This document shows, one piece after another, positions 37,195 to 47,111 of a DNA stretch of 64,000 bases. The stretch comes from a virus, in the IMG/VR virus record IMGVR_UViG_3300046522_000252, positions 1-64,000 of that record, one strand, 5' to 3'. Below the pieces are notes generated by a model. That model searched no databases and was not told the origin of the DNA. It was given only the letters and a program-made list of their open reading frames with translations. Position 1 is the stretch's first letter, and every line of letters begins with the position of its first letter. The position numbers were made by a program, and so were the translations under genes.

Positions 37195-40100
37195 CAGCTT
37201 CCTCCATAATCCAAGCCGTAGCCGTAGCCGTAGCCGGTCGTCACAACGACTTGAATTTGATGCGCTTGCAGAGAAATCAGCCCGTCGCGCTTTGAGCTAA
37301 CCCGGATATAACCGCCCGTCTCTCCGGCAAACGATGCGACCGGCACGTCATAGCTGGTGCCCGGCAAATCATCGTGGGTGGTCAGCACGGCTTCGGCGAG
37401 GTCGAGGACTTCAATCCGGGTCGTCTGATCGTCCTCCGGCGTTACGTCCGCCGAGTTCCAGGCCAGGATGACCGCGTCTTCAGTGAGCCGGTTGCGGTTG
37501 GCCCATGTGACCGGGATCGGGTCAACGCCATCACAATCAACCACGCCGCTAAAACCGTCGTCGCCGTTGACTTTCACGTCGGCGGGGCGGAGCGGCAAAT
37601 GCGGGCGCGCCGTGAGGGTCTCGGTGACAGTGGGTGCGGCACCGAAGGCCAGCAGACCGAGCGACGTGCGTGTCAGCACTTTATATTCGACGACTTCGGC
37701 TTCCGATCTCACGGTGTCGTCGCTGTTTTCCAGATTGCCGTCGAGGAACCATACCGGCGTCCCGGACGGCCAGGCGCGCGGCACGGTATCGAGCACGCCG
37801 CGCTTGACCGTATAGCCGAGACTGTCGGCCGCCGTGATCTCGCACAACTCAACATCGGTTTCGTCGGTGCCCTCAATCAGGATCAAACCGCCAAGCACGG
37901 GCGCGTTGCCTTGCGTCCGGTCGGGGAAGGTCGGCAGCTCGGTTTCGATCTCAGCATCGATCCCGGCGGCCAGCTCGGCGCGGCTAACAATGGTCTTGGT
38001 GCCAAGGTCGCTGCCGCCGGAATTGTAAAGCTCGAATTCCGCCGTGTCCTGGCCGCCCTCGGCCGCGAGCACCCCGGCGAAGACCTCGGGGTATTCGACG
38101 CCCAGCGCCAGCACGGTAGGATCGACTTCGTTTACGACCATGTAGTACGGGAGGGTGAAAACGAGGGTATCGTCGGCGGGCGACGGCTCCTCCGATACCG
38201 GCACCCATTCGGTGTCAGGCGGAATATCGTAGTCGGCCAGCGGCAGCGAGAAGATATCCTCGACGAGTTGGACTTTTACCGTGGGGTCGCCGGGCTTGCC
38301 GTAGTCGACCGGGCCCACGCGCATGACGATACTGTCTATGCCGTCCTCCGGTGAATTGAGAACGATCACGTCACCGGGCAATAGATTCCATGCTTCGCGG
38401 TTGACCTCCATATCGCCGGATGCAAGCGGGGTGGAAGCGGCGCGCAGATCGCGCTGGGCGAGCTTCATGGCCAAGCCACGGACCCGCACGCCGTAGTAAT
38501 TCCGGCCATCCGATACAATGCCGCCTTGCGCTTCGATGTTGGCGTTGTCCTGCGCAATGACGGTTTGTTCTTCCTCGTTCCTCGGATTGGTCCACGTCAC
38601 GACGATTTCGTTGATCGTCTCGCCCCATAGCTTGCGCCCGAATTTGGTGACGACGGAATTGTCCGGCGTGAATACCGGCAAGTCATCGACCTCATAATCA
38701 TCGCGGATCAGCTTGAGGGTCAGCAGGCCGTCCATCGGATTGACGAATAGCACCGCCTCGATGTGGTCGAGCACTTCGCTGATGAAACTTTCGATGGTCG
38801 ATTGTTTCGTCCAGATCATCGACAGGCCGAAATCCTCGTCATAGAGCACCGCCGCCGCGCTTTCGAAACTGGCGATATTGATTGCCGTGCCCGGCGCGCC
38901 CATGCCCCAGTCGGTGTTGGTCAGGCAGTCGTAAATGATATGCGACGGGTTGCTGTCGAATTCACCCGGCAAGAGCAACACATGCGCGCCGGTCGTGCCC
39001 GGCGAAACCGAATCGAAGATGACGAAGGCCCGCTCCTGTTCGGAAAAGGCGGCCTCACCCTGCCATGAGTCTTCGATCTCCCATTCGGTCAGGTAGAGGC
39101 GTTGTGATTCATTGCCGGATGAAACGTCGTAAAACCAGACGGATTGCGTGTCGACGTTGCCGGTATACTGGAAAAACGCGGCGGTGCCCGGCCCGTCGAG
39201 CAGTCGGCGCGATTGAACCGCATAGCGGGGCGACAAGCCACCCCAATCGCCGGTTTCGTCCGACGAGACGACGGCGGTCAGATCGGAATTCAGCGCGGCG
39301 AAATGACCGTTGGGGCCAACAAAAATCCACTGATCGGTGCCCTCGTCATAGGTCACGCTATTCAGTGGGTCCGACGATGTGACGGCCCATCCGAGCAGCC
39401 CGGCGAAATCAACCGCGACGGCATCCGTGCCAAGGGCGGTAGGCGTCCAGCTAACCCGATAGACTGCACCCGACGCGAATTTGATCGTTAGATATGTCGG
39501 CCCGGCGGCAATCACTATCGACGACGTGCCAAGGACGCCCCAATCCCAGCCGGTCCAAAGATACTCCCAGCCGCCGCCGTCATTGGACATGCAAACGATC
39601 TGATACCAGAGCGAGAAAAACAGATACGTCGTGCCGCCGACTACAAATTCGGTCGGCGATCCACTCAAGGCCAAATAGCTGTCGTCGCCACCGCCTAGCC
39701 TCGGGTCGCCCCAACCTGATACGCTCCCTTTGAATGTGCCGTGCAGCAGATCATAGGTGTGCAAAACGCCGAGGTTATCGGCGACGAGCAACTCGCTTTG
39801 CGACGGCGAAATGTAGAGCCAGAACGGCGTATAGGAGATCGGGATTGTCGCCCGCACATCGCCCGTGCGCAAATCCTCGATGATGATCTCAGAGAAGTCC
39901 TCGGAGAAATGCGCGATGGTCGAATTATAAGCATCAAACAGCTTCCAGCCGCCGGTGTTCGCCGGATCGAGGCCGACGTCTTCAACGTCGCGGGACTCGC
40001 GCAATTTGCCGGAGCGATAGATGCGGGCATAGTCCTCACCCAAGTGCGTCGAGGCGCGCGCCGCCTTGATCCAGACTCCCGGCAGGTATGGCGAATTGGC

Positions 40101-40484
40101 GGACCAGTAGAAACCCTCCTGACCCTGGCCGTCGTGGAAGAAGGCGGTGGCAATGCCGCGATAGGCGGGCATGGTCGCCGTCGTCCTGCCGTGCTTGGCG
40201 GCGATGTCTTCCGGGATGGTCTGCGTCGCGCCGCCGGGCAAATAGTAGGCAACACCAACGGCGCCTCCCTCTTTCTTCACGCCGCCAAAAAGCTCCGGCT
40301 TGTTGATGCTGATTCCGCCCTGGATGGTCTTCGTGCCCTCCCACGCGGTCTTTTCGTTGATGATAATCTCCGAAATATAATCGAGTGGGCCGTGGCAAAT
40401 GCCGAAGTGCTCGGACATGTAATAGAGGTTCACCTCTTGCTTCGGCTTGTCGCTCTTACCGCCCACGGGCGCGATTCCTTTCAC
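37194..40484 (-). CDS. Large tail hub / host-specificity protein
   Basis: About 1096 residues. The N-terminal SEHFGICHGPLDYISEIIINEKTAWEG is typical of phage tail proteins of the lambda J/GTA hub class, followed by a domain of repeated beta-propeller-like segments (about 190-470). The following DNA-facing half has FIS-like helical parts and a tip region to the end (YGYGYGLDYG). It forms the tail-tip baseplate. The GTG at 40484 is preferred; TTG 40511 and ATG 40418 are alternatives. It overlaps the stop of the small gene 40456. Confidence 0.8.
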   Translation of the reverse strand: MKGIAPVGGKSDKPKQEVNLYYMSEHFGICHGPLDYISEIIINEKTAWEGTKTIQGGISINKPELFGGVKKEGGAVGVAYYLPGGATQTIPEDIAAKHGRTTATMPAYRGIATAFFHDGQGQEGFYWSANSPYLPGVWIKAARASTHLGEDYARIYRSGKLRESRDVEDVGLDPANTGGWKLFDAYNSTIAHFSEDFSEIIIEDLRTGDVRATIPISYTPFWLYISPSQSELLVADNLGVLHTYDLLHGTFKGSVSGWGDPRLGGGDDSYLALSGSPTEFVVGGTTYLFFSLWYQIVCMSNDGGGWEYLWTGWDWGVLGTSSIVIAAGPTYLTIKFASGAVYRVSWTPTALGTDAVAVDFAGLLGWAVTSSDPLNSVTYDEGTDQWIFVGPNGHFAALNSDLTAVVSSDETGDWGGLSPRYAVQSRRLLDGPGTAAFFQYTGNVDTQSVWFYDVSSGNESQRLYLTEWEIEDSWQGEAAFSEQERAFVIFDSVSPGTTGAHVLLLPGEFDSNPSHIIYDCLTNTDWGMGAPGTAINIASFESAAAVLYDEDFGLSMIWTKQSTIESFISEVLDHIEAVLFVNPMDGLLTLKLIRDDYEVDDLPVFTPDNSVVTKFGRKLWGETINEIVVTWTNPRNEEEQTVIAQDNANIEAQGGIVSDGRNYYGVRVRGLAMKLAQRDLRAASTPLASGDMEVNREAWNLLPGDVIVLNSPEDGIDSIVMRVGPVDYGKPGDPTVKVQLVEDIFSLPLADYDIPPDTEWVPVSEEPSPADDTLVFTLPYYMVVNEVDPTVLALGVEYPEVFAGVLAAEGGQDTAEFELYNSGGSDLGTKTIVSRAELAAGIDAEIETELPTFPDRTQGNAPVLGGLILIEGTDETDVELCEITAADSLGYTVKRGVLDTVPRAWPSGTPVWFLDGNLENSDDTVRSEAEVVEYKVLTRTSLGLLAFGAAPTVTETLTARPHLPLRPADVKVNGDDGFSGVVDCDGVDPIPVTWANRNRLTEDAVILAWNSADVTPEDDQTTRIEVLDLAEAVLTTHDDLPGTSYDVPVASFAGETGGYIRVSSKRDGLISLQAHQIQVVVTTGYGYGYGLDYGGS

Positions 40485-40662
40485 GCTTGTGCTCGATGAC
40501 CTGGACGGCAAGGGCGTCGCCGGTCGCGAGTAATTCCTCTTCGGAGATGCCGTCTTTCAGGAAGGCGCGAAAATCGAACCCATGCCGTTCGAACCACGTG
40601 CGGGCGCCGCGCGCGCAGTGGCCCGCCGCGCGGATGTCGGTGATCGTGATGCGGAGGCTCAC
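40456..40662 (-). CDS. Small tail-region protein
   Basis: A 68-residue protein starting with GTG, overlapping the previous stop (GTGA). ITDIRAAGHCARGARTWFERHG, then ISEEELLATGDALAVQVIEH, matches a family that recurs between hub and tail-tip genes in alphaproteobacterial phages. It may be a small baseplate or chaperone protein. Confidence 0.75.
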   Translation of the reverse strand: MSLRITITDIRAAGHCARGARTWFERHGFDFRAFLKDGISEEELLATGDALAVQVIEHKRERNRARGR

Positions 40663-40886
40663 GCCGAGACCTTCTTGGTCTCTTTCAGCTTGTCGCCGTA
40701 CCAAAGGACATTCAGCCCCTTGATCGTGATCGTGCCAAACACGACCGGGATCGGCCGCCCGGCGTCCGCCGATGGATTGTCTAGGTCTTTCGCTTCCGGT
40801 GGTTTTTGCTTCTTCGGCTTCGGCGCCAGCAGATAGGCGATGACATTGAAGATGATCGCCAGCAGGAGTGGAATGAACCAGGCCAT
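40659..40886 (-). CDS. Small membrane-linked tail protein
   Basis: A 75-residue protein: hydrophobic N-terminus (FIPLLLAIIFNVIAYLLA), then a proline-lysine linker and GRPIPVVFGTITIKGLNVLWYGD, which is the shared N-terminal signature of tail-tip proteins. It may be an assembly factor or a split N-terminal part of the hub protein. Confidence 0.65.
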   Translation of the reverse strand: MAWFIPLLLAIIFNVIAYLLAPKPKKQKPPEAKDLDNPSADAGRPIPVVFGTITIKGLNVLWYGDKLKETKKVSA

Positions 40887-40898
40887 AGGTCTGAACCC

Positions 40899-41735
40899 TC
40901 AATAATAATTGTTGTGAATGCCGATGGGGTTTTTCGTCGGAATCCAGGGGCACCCGCCGAAGTTTTGGATGTTGTCGAAAAGGTCCTGGCAGTCGGTCAT
41001 TTGGTGGTTGCAGCCAAGGCTGGCGGTCACGGTCTCTCCGGCCGTGAGGTCGCGGAGCAAGCCGCCAACGCGAAGCGCGTTGGTCGCCACCCGAAGGATT
41101 TTTCGCCGCTCGGTGCCGCCTGCGTCGTTGGTCCACTCGATCATGCCTTCGCGAAACTTCGTGGTGTCAAAGGCGCCGTTCCACCCGTCGACCATTATGA
41201 CTTGCGTGCCGGAAATGCTGGCGACTTCCGCCGTGACCGAGTGCGTTGCCTTGACCGCCTTGCAATGCGGGCCATAGAGCTGGTGCGGGCAACCGAGCTG
41301 ATAGTGTCTGCGCAGGCCGGGGCGCCGGAGCGAGGACGAAATAGGTTCGCAGGAGACGACGCACTCTTCGCCCTCGCGGCCGACCGAAAGGACACGCCCG
41401 GACCAGACGACAAGAAACTGAGGCGTCGGGGTGGTATCGGTTAGGTGGCCCTGGCGGATGATCAGCGCGACGACCTGCGCGGGCGGATAGACCCGGAACA
41501 ATTCGGACAGCTCGACATCGCGCGGCATTCGGACCGCGAGCGCGGACTTGTCCAGGGTGCCCGATGCCGTCACAGCGTCACGCATGATCGGTATAGGTTC
41601 GTAAGTGATACCGGCGTGGGTGATTTCTTGCTCGGCGTCGGTGTACGCGAAGTTGGCTGTTTCGCTGTAACGGAAGCGATAGAGCGTGACCGGCTCACCC
41701 TTCTGGCGGCTAGTTTCAAATGCTTGAAAGGTCAT
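40899..41735 (-). CDS. DUF2163/BR0599 tail hub protein
   Basis: A 278-residue protein. LYRFRYSETANFAYTDAEQE, VSCEPISSSLRR, the YQLGCPHQLYGPHCK motif and the C-terminal C....NFGGCPWIPTKNP are signatures of the GTA-type gp13-like hub. Cysteines may hold an iron-sulfur or zinc site, as known for related hubs. The ATG at 41735 is chosen over 41756. Confidence 0.9.
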   Translation of the reverse strand: MTFQAFETSRQKGEPVTLYRFRYSETANFAYTDAEQEITHAGITYEPIPIMRDAVTASGTLDKSALAVRMPRDVELSELFRVYPPAQVVALIIRQGHLTDTTPTPQFLVVWSGRVLSVGREGEECVVSCEPISSSLRRPGLRRHYQLGCPHQLYGPHCKAVKATHSVTAEVASISGTQVIMVDGWNGAFDTTKFREGMIEWTNDAGGTERRKILRVATNALRVGGLLRDLTAGETVTASLGCNHQMTDCQDLFDNIQNFGGCPWIPTKNPIGIHNNYY

Positions 41736-41789
41736 GATTAATCCCGTAAAGCCCACTTCGTTTCGGGCCGTTAACTGGAGGGCAGACAG

Positions 41790-41996
41790 ATGATTGAGCG
41801 TGACGCTGAGCTGTTGCGGATCACCCGCGAGTTCCTGAAAGGCTGCTCATGCGCGCCGCCGGGGCGGCCTTACGAGTGCTCGGATTGCACCGAGGCTTTC
41901 GTGAAATATGCGATTGAGTCCGAGGTCCGGCACGGCGCCAAGGTCGGAAGTGGCGGCGGTGAGATTGACCACCTTTGCCTGCCGTTCATGCGTTAA
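41790..41996 (+). CDS. Opposite-strand moron gene
   Basis: A 68-residue protein, MIERDAELLRITREFLKGCSCA, with CSCAPP and CSDC suggesting a bound zinc ion. It is read plus-strand inside the minus-strand tail operon, between the hub gene and the distal tail gene, with its own GGAGGG site and a long gap on each side. This is the usual form of a moron acquired later. Confidence 0.65.
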   Translation: MIERDAELLRITREFLKGCSCAPPGRPYECSDCTEAFVKYAIESEVRHGAKVGSGGGEIDHLCLPFMR

Positions 41997-42176
41997 ACCA
42001 CTGTTTCCCCACGCATTTTTGCGTTCGGCGCCGGTGCGAAAAAGTGGTGTGCCGCGCATTTGCCCGTGGAAGGCCGTGGACGCGCGTTCGCCTCTTCCCG
42101 GTATTTCCGGGCGGCTGAAGGCGCCGACGCATTTGTTCTCTTTCCGTTGCTATGAACAATCTGGCGGGACTGTTTA
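41997..42176. other. Intergenic after moron, hairpin-rich
   Basis: Contains CGCATTTTTGCG and a longer interrupted pairing of CCACT with AGTGG around it, a possible terminator for the moron. No gene is supported. A promoter for the moron probably lies in 41736-41789. Confidence 0.35.
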
Positions 42177-43367
42177 CTATTCCGCCGTAAGGTTCTCGAT
42201 CATCTGGAGAGCCAGGCGCATTTCGGCGACGTCCTCGCGCGCCCAACTCGTGCTCAGGATGTCGGAGGAGAACCGCCAAACCGGCAGCCAGGACACCATG
42301 TCGATGTCGGCGACCGCGACGTTTTCACCCCATGCGGCGCTGATCGTGAGGGCGCTGTTGGTGCCGCCGGAAGGCGCGATGCTCGACACGGTGCGCAACA
42401 GCCAGGAGCCGTTTTTCTTCCTCACGCCGATAGCCTTGAACACGGTGTCGCCGCTGTAGGCTTGGGCGCCGGTGCCCTCGACGGTGATCGTCGTTCCGGC
42501 CGATGTCAGTGCAGCGAGCGGCACCAAATCCCGTTGCCACGTCGGCATGTAGAACTCACCGCGCCTGCCTTGCATCCGGTCGAAGAATTGCCGGATGGTG
42601 TCGGCGTGGTCGAAATCACAGCCGGTATAGTCGGCCTCCCACAACCGTGTTGCGAACTCGATGGGGAAGAACCGGCGGACCCGGCCGAAGCCAAAATCGA
42701 CATCGGCGGCGGCGTCTTGCTTCCGGTTGAGAGAGATTTGGCGCCAGCGGTTGGGCCGGGTTAGGAACGCCTCGCGGGAGGCGAACGTCACCGGCGCCGT
42801 TCCGATGTCCTCCGGCGGTTCCTCGCCGGGATCGACTTCAAAGACGACGGACACATTGACGACACCACGCGGCGAGACCAGCGGCGCCGTGATGTTGGCA
42901 TTGAGAAAACCATGGAGGGAGGGATGAAGGCGGGTGCCAGCGGGCCATGATGCCGCTTCGGTTTCGACAAACGTCACCGTCGTTCCGACGACGCTTTCGA
43001 CGGTCCGGGCGGCAACGCGGGAGCCGGACACCAGGAGCAATTCAGCGTCGGCGACGATCCAGGACGGAACCGGGCTGATGACGACCGTATCGACGGAGCC
43101 GCCGAGGCCGGAGGCCAGTCTGACGAATCGTACCCTATCCGGGATGGCGAGCTGTTCGCGCTGGGCCGTCTTCATGGACAGGTCAAAGTCGCGCAGGCAG
43201 TCGCCACCAACGCCGGTCAGATACTCGATGCGCTTGCGTGGCGTCTGACGCAGGGCGCGCCGTTGCTCTTTCCCGGACCGGGACACGATGATGTCGGTTC
43301 GATACTCCCGCGCGACGACAAAAGCCTCACGACGGATGTTCGGCAGAAACGGCCAGACGGTTGCCAC
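42177..43367 (-). CDS. Distal tail protein
   Basis: A 396-residue protein starting with GTG behind AAGGGTG. The N-terminal 190 residues are a beta sandwich; the sequence REAFLTRPNRWRQISLNRKQ and the later DHADTIRQFFDRMQGRRGEFYMPTWQRDL (a known distal-tail segment) support a role like phage distal tail or gp12-like proteins. It follows the tape measure gene. Confidence 0.75.
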   Translation of the reverse strand: MATVWPFLPNIRREAFVVAREYRTDIIVSRSGKEQRRALRQTPRKRIEYLTGVGGDCLRDFDLSMKTAQREQLAIPDRVRFVRLASGLGGSVDTVVISPVPSWIVADAELLLVSGSRVAARTVESVVGTTVTFVETEAASWPAGTRLHPSLHGFLNANITAPLVSPRGVVNVSVVFEVDPGEEPPEDIGTAPVTFASREAFLTRPNRWRQISLNRKQDAAADVDFGFGRVRRFFPIEFATRLWEADYTGCDFDHADTIRQFFDRMQGRRGEFYMPTWQRDLVPLAALTSAGTTITVEGTGAQAYSGDTVFKAIGVRKKNGSWLLRTVSSIAPSGGTNSALTISAAWGENVAVADIDMVSWLPVWRFSSDILSTSWAREDVAEMRLALQMIENLTAE

Positions 43368-43370
43368 GGT

Positions 43371-46300
43371 TCACCCTTGCATGGCCGCCCGGAAGGCGGC
43401 GGGCTGTGATTTGATTGCGTTGAGGATGACCTTGGCGCCCGCTGGCTGGGCCATCGCTTCCGATAGGAACGAGGCGGCGTCAAAGCGGTTGATGACGGTC
43501 GTTCGCGCATCGACGTTCGGCGTGGCGGACTGCGCTTGCGGCCTGACGGCGATGCCGTTGATCCGAGGCAGCACAAAGCCGCCCTGCGCATAACCGCGCT
43601 TAGCTGCCGCGTGCATGGCGTCGAGGTGGCGGCGGCCGATCCGGCTTGTCGCCTTTTTCGAGAAGACATATTCCCCGCCGTGGACGGTGCCCTTCGGCTC
43701 ATTCGTGCCGCCGTCTCCGGTATAGCCGCCACCAGCGAAGCCGAGCCCGCTAAACAGCGCACCAAACAAGCCGCCTCCGGCCCCGGCGCCGGTCGTCGAC
43801 GGAGTGAACAGGGATTTGAAAATCTGATCGAGGGCAATATCGAGCAGCCGGTCGGCAAGCTGAGACACGGCATTGTAGAGCGCTTCCGTCGCCGTCTTGC
43901 CATGCACCATGTCGGAAATGAACGACTTCATCGCGCCCTGGAAGGCGTAAGACGTGTCCTGCTGGAGCTGCTGGAGGTCTTCCTGCTTTTGCTTCAGCCG
44001 TTCGGCGGCCTGTTCGGCGGCATCATAGGCCGCCACCGTGCTATAGCGCGCGTTGGCTTCCGCCTCGATGGCGGCGCGCATTTCGTCAGTGACTGTGATG
44101 CCCGCCTTCTGCAATTCGAGGATTTTTTCGCGGACAATTCGCTCGCGCTCGCGCTGTGCATTCGTTGCGCCCAGCATCGTAGTTTCGGCGGCAATGGCTG
44201 CTGTTTCCTCACGGATGGAGGCGAGCACATCGTCATAGACCTTTTTCTGTTCGCGTTTCAGGGTGATGTCCTCGCGGACGCCTTCCGGCGCCCCGGACAG
44301 AAATTGCTCGGCCTCGCTGTTGCGGCGGGTGCGATTGACGCCACTGTTGTCGCTGCCAAGGCCGCGAATGGCGTTGTAAACGTCCTCGGTCGTGCCTTCC
44401 TTGACCGCTTTGATAATCCGATCCGGTAGCGAGCCGTAATTGTAGGCGATGCTGGTCAACACCGCCTGTTGATCAGCATTGAATGAGGCAAATCGTTCCG
44501 CGCCGATGTCTCTCTTTACCCCCGGCATGAATTCCGTTTCGATACGGTGTTCCAGGTTGCTGGTAGCATTCGCAAGCGTGGTCGATATGCCTTCGGTGAC
44601 TTTCTGAATGCTGCCGTCGTCAAGCGTAACGGTGCCCGATCCGAAGCCGACGCGATAGCCGCTGTTGACCCGCTCACCATTGCGCATTGTCCAATCTTTA
44701 TAGGCGTTCGGCCTGAATTTCTCATAGCCCGCGATCAGATCGAATGCCTTCTTGGTGCTGGCCGACCGCGTTTCCGCCGTCTCGCGATTTTCCAACTGCC
44801 GCCGCGCCGATGCTGCGGCCTCGGCTTCGGTGATCGCCTTGCCCGCTTCCTTGGCGTCTTTCATGATCTTTTCAGTAAGCTCGGCGAGTTCCTTTTCTTT
44901 CGCCGTGCGCAATTCCAGCAGTTCGCGCTCGGTCAGGTATGCGGAGGCGGAACGCCTGCGCGTCTCCTCCTGCGCGCCCTCGCGCATAAAGCCGGGAGGC
45001 GTGTTTGCGCCCGGCATAGTAAAGCCCGCCGCCTTCGTCTGGAATTCGTCCATGGCGGTGATTGCCTTGGCGAACATATCCAGCACCGGCTGGAAAGCGC
45101 TGGCGATGGCCTGGAATTGGTAGTTCTCGCTCGCCAGCCTTTGCAGCGCCGCCTTGGCCTCGTCGGCGCCGGTTGTGCCCTCGGCCAATCCGTCCCGCAG
45201 GTCTTCAAGTTGCTGCAACTGTTCTGGCGAAACGGTCTTGCGATCTATCGAGCGCAGGGCGTGATCGAACAGCGCAACAACCTCGTCGCGCGCCTTTTTG
45301 ACGGCGGCGCGGTAGCGGTCCAATTCGGCTGTATCCCCCAGCGCGGTAGAGGCGATTTGCGTAGCGCGAAATGTCTTGATGGTTTCGGCAAGCTCCTTAT
45401 TCAGTTTAAGGACCGGCTCGCTGATTTCCGTTTTCGCCATTTCCTCAAGCGTGGCGAGCGCCGCTTCTGCCGATATATTGCTGTCGCGGAAGCCGTCAGC
45501 AAGATTGGCAATGGTCTCGCGCGCCGCCTTGTCGATATCCGATGTCGAAAATATGCCGACAAGGCCGCGCATTCCCTGCCGCGCCTTTTCGGCAATGGAG
45601 CCGAGTTCGTCCCCAAGGCTCCCGCCAGTGCCGCCGCCGCGCAAGCGTTCCAGTTCATCATTAAATTCTTTCAGTTGCCGCGCCTTGGCACCCTTAGAAA
45701 GTTTGTCGACGGACGCGGCAGCCTCGTCGACACCATCCGCCGCCTTCGGGGCAAGGAGGCCCATTTTTTCCAATTCGGCGTTAACGCGCGCGGCTTGGGC
45801 GGCGGCCTTGTCCGCTTGCTGCTGGAAGGTGATCAGGGCTGCGGTTACAGCAAGCGCACCGAGGCCCGCCAATGCCCCAAGCGGCCCGGCGGCGGCGCCA
45901 AGGCTCGCCAACGCGCCGCCGGTGGACGCGGCGGCTATTTGCACCCCGCGCATCGCCCGGACAAAGTTATTCAGCGCGCCGATCCCCAAGCCAATATTCT
46001 TGAGCATTATCCCAATCGAGCGACCAAGAAGCCCGGCAGCAAGGATGCTGGCGAAAGCAATGGCGATATCAGCGGTCGCGTCGAAATTATTTGCCAGCGC
46101 TTCCAGCCCGGCAATCAACCGCCGCGATGCGCCGAGGCTTTCGTCGGTCTGGCCGATGTATTTGGTGAAGGCGTTTTCGATCTTCTGGAACGCCTGCCCG
46201 AATGTCGTCGATGCCTGCGCTGCCTGCGATGCGAGCCCCTTCGATCCTTTCAAAAATCCCTCGAAAAAGGCTTTCGAGGTCAGTTCACCTGCAAGGACCA

Positions 46301-46940
46301 TCTTGCGCAGCTTCGAGATGGAGCCGCCCGTCGAGTCAATACCAGCAGCGACCGCTTGCAGGATTGGCCGGGCGCCCTCCATGATCGAATTGAATTCTTC
46401 CGCCCGGACGATGTCGCCACCGAGCGCTTGGCTCAATTGCAGCAACGCGCCGCTGGCCGACGCAGCGTCGGTCCCGGCGACCTTCAGGGCATCGCCGACG
46501 CCTTTGGTGAATTGAAAAAGCTGCTCCTGATTGGCGCCAAGCTCGTTTGCGGATTGGGAAAGGCGGGAAAACAGGGTGACTGTCGCGCCGAGATCGGCGC
46601 CCGCGCCCTGCGCGATATCGAACAGCCGGTCAAGCGTGCCCGCGAGCTGGTCCGCCGGAACGCCAGAGACTTTGAGGGCGTTACCAGCCTGTTTCCAGGC
46701 ATCGGCATATTTGATGACCTCCGCAACGCTGAACGCCGCCGCCACACCCGCCAACGGTGCAGCCAGGCCGCGCCCGAACCCGCTGCCGATGTTGTTGAGG
46801 CTCTGGTTCATCGTCTTGGCGCGTCGCTCGATGGCGGTAAATTCGCGGTTCGTCACGCCGCGTGCGCGGCCTATCGCCCGCTCATAGGTCTTCACGTCCG
46901 CGCTAAGCTGGACGACCAGGCGCTCAAGATCGGTTGCCAT
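43371..46940 (-). CDS. Tape measure protein with internal lysozyme domain
   Basis: An 1189-residue protein. N-terminal part: MATDLERLVVQLSADVKTYERA, GFGRGLAAPLAG, and a tape-measure N-terminal domain. Hydrophobic helices near residues 295-330 and 345-375. Residues about 730-880 form a GH24-like lysozyme (GYEKFRPNAY with catalytic Glu, VGFGSG, FASFNADQQAVLTSIAYNYG). The C-terminus has AMKSFISDMVHGKTATEALYN and the Gly-rich AGGGYTGDGGTN. The lysozyme domain may open the cell wall during DNA entry. Length sets a tail near 180 nm at about 1.5 A per residue. Confidence 0.9.
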   Translation of the reverse strand: MATDLERLVVQLSADVKTYERAIGRARGVTNREFTAIERRAKTMNQSLNNIGSGFGRGLAAPLAGVAAAFSVAEVIKYADAWKQAGNALKVSGVPADQLAGTLDRLFDIAQGAGADLGATVTLFSRLSQSANELGANQEQLFQFTKGVGDALKVAGTDAASASGALLQLSQALGGDIVRAEEFNSIMEGARPILQAVAAGIDSTGGSISKLRKMVLAGELTSKAFFEGFLKGSKGLASQAAQASTTFGQAFQKIENAFTKYIGQTDESLGASRRLIAGLEALANNFDATADIAIAFASILAAGLLGRSIGIMLKNIGLGIGALNNFVRAMRGVQIAAASTGGALASLGAAAGPLGALAGLGALAVTAALITFQQQADKAAAQAARVNAELEKMGLLAPKAADGVDEAAASVDKLSKGAKARQLKEFNDELERLRGGGTGGSLGDELGSIAEKARQGMRGLVGIFSTSDIDKAARETIANLADGFRDSNISAEAALATLEEMAKTEISEPVLKLNKELAETIKTFRATQIASTALGDTAELDRYRAAVKKARDEVVALFDHALRSIDRKTVSPEQLQQLEDLRDGLAEGTTGADEAKAALQRLASENYQFQAIASAFQPVLDMFAKAITAMDEFQTKAAGFTMPGANTPPGFMREGAQEETRRRSASAYLTERELLELRTAKEKELAELTEKIMKDAKEAGKAITEAEAAASARRQLENRETAETRSASTKKAFDLIAGYEKFRPNAYKDWTMRNGERVNSGYRVGFGSGTVTLDDGSIQKVTEGISTTLANATSNLEHRIETEFMPGVKRDIGAERFASFNADQQAVLTSIAYNYGSLPDRIIKAVKEGTTEDVYNAIRGLGSDNSGVNRTRRNSEAEQFLSGAPEGVREDITLKREQKKVYDDVLASIREETAAIAAETTMLGATNAQRERERIVREKILELQKAGITVTDEMRAAIEAEANARYSTVAAYDAAEQAAERLKQKQEDLQQLQQDTSYAFQGAMKSFISDMVHGKTATEALYNAVSQLADRLLDIALDQIFKSLFTPSTTGAGAGGGLFGALFSGLGFAGGGYTGDGGTNEPKGTVHGGEYVFSKKATSRIGRRHLDAMHAAAKRGYAQGGFVLPRINGIAVRPQAQSATPNVDARTTVINRFDAASFLSEAMAQPAGAKVILNAIKSQPAAFRAAMQG

Positions 46941-46955
46941 TCGGTGGGGAAATCC

Positions 46956-47111
46956 TCAGTGTTTGGTTTGCATCCAGTTCCAGAGGTCATCGGCCTCTGC
47001 TGGCGATAGTTCCTTGGCGGCGTCGGGATCATGCGCCTTGGCAAAACCGTCGCAGGCTTGGACGAATTGCCAGACGCTCATGCGGTCGATCTCGGAGGGC
47101 GTGAAGCCCAT
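46956..47111 (-). CDS. Tail assembly chaperone, second frame
   Basis: A 51-residue protein, MGFTPSEIDRMSVWQFVQAC, ending ADDLWNWMQTKH. The GFTPSEID and WQF patterns match short tail assembly chaperones that follow the gp10-like gene in GTA-like phages. It starts on the last base of that gene's stop (TGATG) and lies in the -1 frame, open back to the A9 run, so it can be made both alone and as a fusion. Confidence 0.8.
   Translation of the reverse strand: MGFTPSEIDRMSVWQFVQACDGFAKAHDPDAAKELSPAEADDLWNWMQTKH

Noticed and set aside
37374-38354. A long plus-strand open frame opposite the tail hub gene
   Set aside because: It lies opposite a coherent phage tail gene, its sequence is low-complexity and has no motif; it is a high-GC shadow frame.
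44547-47009. 820-codon plus-strand frame opposite the tape measure gene
   Set aside because: Large but shows no domain, and the minus-strand gene has clear tape-measure and lysozyme motifs. Typical antisense frame at high GC.
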